From contig VICG01000006.1 in assembly GCA_008692225.1 (NCBI GenBank), positions 997,501 to 1,061,500 on the forward strand: a stretch of DNA of 64,000 bases, read 5' to 3'. A program made the position numbers and the translations under genes. The DNA is from Monilinia fructicola. Taxonomy: Eukaryota > Ascomycota > Leotiomycetes > Helotiales > Sclerotiniaceae. The notes beneath the pieces are model-generated. The model had not been told where the DNA came from and made no database searches. It worked only from the letters and a program-made list of their open reading frames with translations. Of this stretch, positions 61,774-64,000 are shown in pieces. Within the stretch, counting starts at the first letter, position 1; each line of letters starts with the position of its first letter.

Positions 61774-63348
61774 GATTTCAGTGTTCGAAATTTGAGAAAG
61801 AAGGGTGATGATGAGTAGTATTAACTTAATAATGAGATAAAGAGGTCTTCATATGATGTCTGTTGAGGGGTGGCACTACCAAAGCAAGGCAGAGCCGTGT
61901 CCAGTACTTACTCGATAGACTATTGACTACCGCTAAATAGCGCAAATACATGGGCCAACCTCCTTAGTCGCAATCATCAATCGATTTTTATCCTAAAAAA
62001 TGTATCTTTGGCATCTACTCAAAGCGTTTCCACCCCCGCGTACAGCATTTAGCTGGCGCTCAATGGTAACTTGAGCATTGGATAGAAGGATACTGGCGAG
62101 AGATGTAAGTGGTCTTGAAATTTGGTATGAACTTGAATTGAAGGGAAAAGATGAAGAAACCTAAGAGGTGCAAGGTAAAGTTTAGTCAAGCGGTATCGGA
62201 AAGTATAACGCCAATAACTTTACCAAAAGTGCCGACTCAGCTTCGTTAGCTGGGCTAATAAAAAGCGTCTACTAATTGTTAGTAGATAGTCGATTAACAG
62301 TGCGCTCCAAGATTGAGGGCAACGTGAACCATACCACCTGGGCAGCTTAGGCAAAAGGAACGAATGTATGAATGGATGAATGTATAAATGAATGGATGTA
62401 TGAATGGATGTATGAATGAATGTATGAATGAATGTATACATGGATGTATAAATGGATGTATGAATGGATGTATGAATGGATGTATGAATGGATGTATGTA
62501 TGAATGAATGAATGAATGAATAAACGATTGAATCAATATTGAGTAATCGAATGATTGAATAACTGAAGAGGTTGGAGAGGTTGAAGAGATACTTTGAATA
62601 CCTAGGTACCTAATAAGCAGTAGAAAGGGATTATTCTTCCAAAAGCCTCTTCGGGATCCAAACTAATTACGACAACTGAATGGAAGGACACTTGAATTAG
62701 GGGACGAAAAATGAATAGGACATTTCTACCTACTTACCTAGGATACCCGTAGATATTCTGAAGCGTCTTTTGAATCATTTCTAGCATTTTGAGACCTTGG
62801 AGACATCTCATGCTAAAAGGAATACTTCCCTCTCCCGAGTCATTCTTTCGATTGCTCAGAGAATTCCGAATTTTGGAAACCTCTGTAATGGCAGGAAATA
62901 TTTTCTTCCCCTGAAGCATATTTTCAATTGTTCATAACATGTTGAACATTGGAAAGCCCTCTCGGGGGTGGCATTCATTTCCTCACCATATTCTGATCAA
63001 ATATCACTCAAGCATCATGTGGTACTGTAATCAAGATTTGTTAGACAGGATTCGGATGATTTTGCCATTGAATTAGTATCGCATTGCGATGTCTGTCTAT
63101 CTTTTTGAATAGTTGCTGATACGTACAAGCGAGATAGCAAAGCTTCCTCCATTCCTGGAAAGGTGCCATAGAACGCCGCAAAAACCAATGAACGCCTGAA
63201 ATATCCCCTTTCTAAAGTGATCGAAGAGCCCAATCTCCCAATACCATTCTTCACCATCGCAGAAATTGCTCTCAATTATCCGCCCTTAACCATCATTGCG
63301 TTGCCCAATAAACTATGCAGCTCCAGAAATACTCGTCGCACATCCGCA
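61774..63348. repeat. Gene-free region with tetranucleotide-type minisatellite
   Basis: About 1.6 kb. The main feature is an array of ATGAATGG/ATGTATGA units at about 62365-62525, which produces artificial open frames rich in His, Pro, Phe and Ile on the minus strand. CCTAGGTACC-type palindromes occur near 62601 and 62736. No gene is recognised. The end nearest TOA2 holds its 3' UTR. Confidence 0.7.
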
Positions 63349-63838
63349 TTATTGAGGATCACCAGGCTTCTTGCTGTTACAACTCACGATCTTGACTTTG
63401 TCTGCCGTGACTGACTGACTGGAGTTCTCCATCTTGAAAGTCACATCCTTAATCAAAAAAGTCCAGACCTCGTCGCAGAAACGATATGTATCGAGATGTC
63501 CCTTCAGTTTGCAGTTAGCTAACATGCCTTTTCATTGTCGCATTCGACGCTGAACAATGATATTCACAAAACCCAAAGGGTATATACCTTGAAGGTCAAC
63601 CGCGCCTTGACTTTATCTGCCAATACTTCTGTAATACTCCTATCAAAGTTTGCCAATATTTTCATCGCGAGCTGAGGCTCGATACGTCGCTCGCTGATCA
63701 GATCGTCAAGGGTATCTGTGAGCGCCATGCCGATGCTATAAGCGTAATGCTTTGTCAGTAAATGTAGAAATGGTGTAGCAAAAAGGCACAGTACCTGCTA
63801 CGGCGGTAGAGCTCGTAGAAAGACTGTGGAGCCGCCAT
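63349..63838 (-). CDS. TOA2: Transcription initiation factor IIA gamma subunit
   Basis: Small subunit of TFIIA, which stabilises TBP on the TATA box for RNA polymerase II. Three exons: 63838-63795, 63735-63588 and 63501-63349, encoding 114 residues. The conserved N-terminal four-helix segment is [20 protein letters not shown], then [20 protein letters not shown] and [20 protein letters not shown]. The C-terminal beta-barrel segment is [20 protein letters not shown] and [18 protein letters not shown]. Introns are short (59 and 86 bases). The gene is complete, with its start 160 bases from the window end. The frame is intact. Confidence 0.96.
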
Positions 63839-64000
63839 CTTGTATTATTACTTCTTGAGATTTGCGGTTGAAGGGGAAAAGGTGATGTCGTTGATAGTTG
63901 TTGTTTATATGGAGTGAGGCTGAAGTAAGAGGCTGATTGCGCAGTGTTTCGCGCTAGCTACGGTTGACGATTTAGGTCGCAGCTTGATGAGTGTTGCAGA
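63839..64000. promoter_or_regulatory. TOA2 upstream region
   Basis: The last 160 bases of the window lie directly upstream of the TOA2 start codon and should contain its 5' leader and part of its promoter. Confidence 0.5.

Noticed and set aside
62220..62536. His/Phe/Ile-rich repeat proteins on the minus strand
   Set aside because: They are translations of the ATGAATGG-type minisatellite.

Overview
The window is nuclear DNA of a filamentous ascomycete (Pezizomycotina). Genes carry many short introns of about 50 to 60 bases with GTANGT-type donors and a TACTAAC/CTAAC branch site. Gene content includes an AflR-type Zn2Cys6 regulator, an AA9 LPMO with a chitin-binding module, fungal-type dynein with a short C-terminus, and a divergent histone H4. 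Intergenic DNA is AT-rich and full of microsatellites. The style resembles Leotiomycetes such as Botrytis or Sclerotinia, but this is inference from protein style only.

Layout. 0-13.5 kb: cytoplasmic dynein heavy chain (minus). 14.6-15.3: TOM20 (minus). 16.5-18.6: exocyst EXO84 (plus). 19.3-20.6: PP2A catalytic subunit (plus). 21.7-23.2: FAR1-type DNA-binding protein (plus). 23.8-26.2: TYW1, wybutosine tRNA modification (minus). 27.2-28.7: secreted AA9-CBM18 LPMO (minus). 29.9-30.6: HSP10 (minus). 32.9-35.6: SAT4/HAL4-like kinase (minus). 35.6-39.9: a gene-free, microsatellite-dense tract with a 433-base (AAT)n array. 40.0-40.5: mitochondrial ribosomal protein uL11 (minus). 41.0-42.6: decayed SVF1 copy (plus). 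43.2-43.9: divergent histone H4 (plus). 44.3-44.9: PMP3-family protein (minus). 45.9-49.0: HIRAN-SNF2-RING ATPase of the RAD5/HLTF family (plus). 49.3: GC-rich element with a tRNA-like head. 50.7-52.1: TMEM42/EamA-like membrane protein (minus). 53.1-54.4: O-methyltransferase (minus). 56.1-58.8: two divergent AflR-like regulators. 60.8-61.8: unknown protein (minus). 63.3-63.8: TFIIA gamma, TOA2 (minus).

Most genes are unrelated housekeeping genes and do not form a pathway. The exception is 53-59 kb, where an O-methyltransferase and two AflR-like regulators look like a fragment of a secondary-metabolism locus without its backbone enzyme.

A technical theme runs through the window. At least six genes need single-base corrections to be translated, nearly all one extra base in a short homopolymer. 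In five of these genes, removing or restoring the bases makes the spliced length an exact multiple of three and restores family-conserved residues, so indel errors in the assembly are the likely cause. The SVF1 copy differs: it also has nonsense and larger lesions and looks like a genuine pseudogene. I found no clearly new multi-gene system. The most unusual items are the H4 variant, the paired AflR-like genes, the FAR1-domain protein, the PMP3 protein with a repeat-grown tail and the tRNA-headed element.
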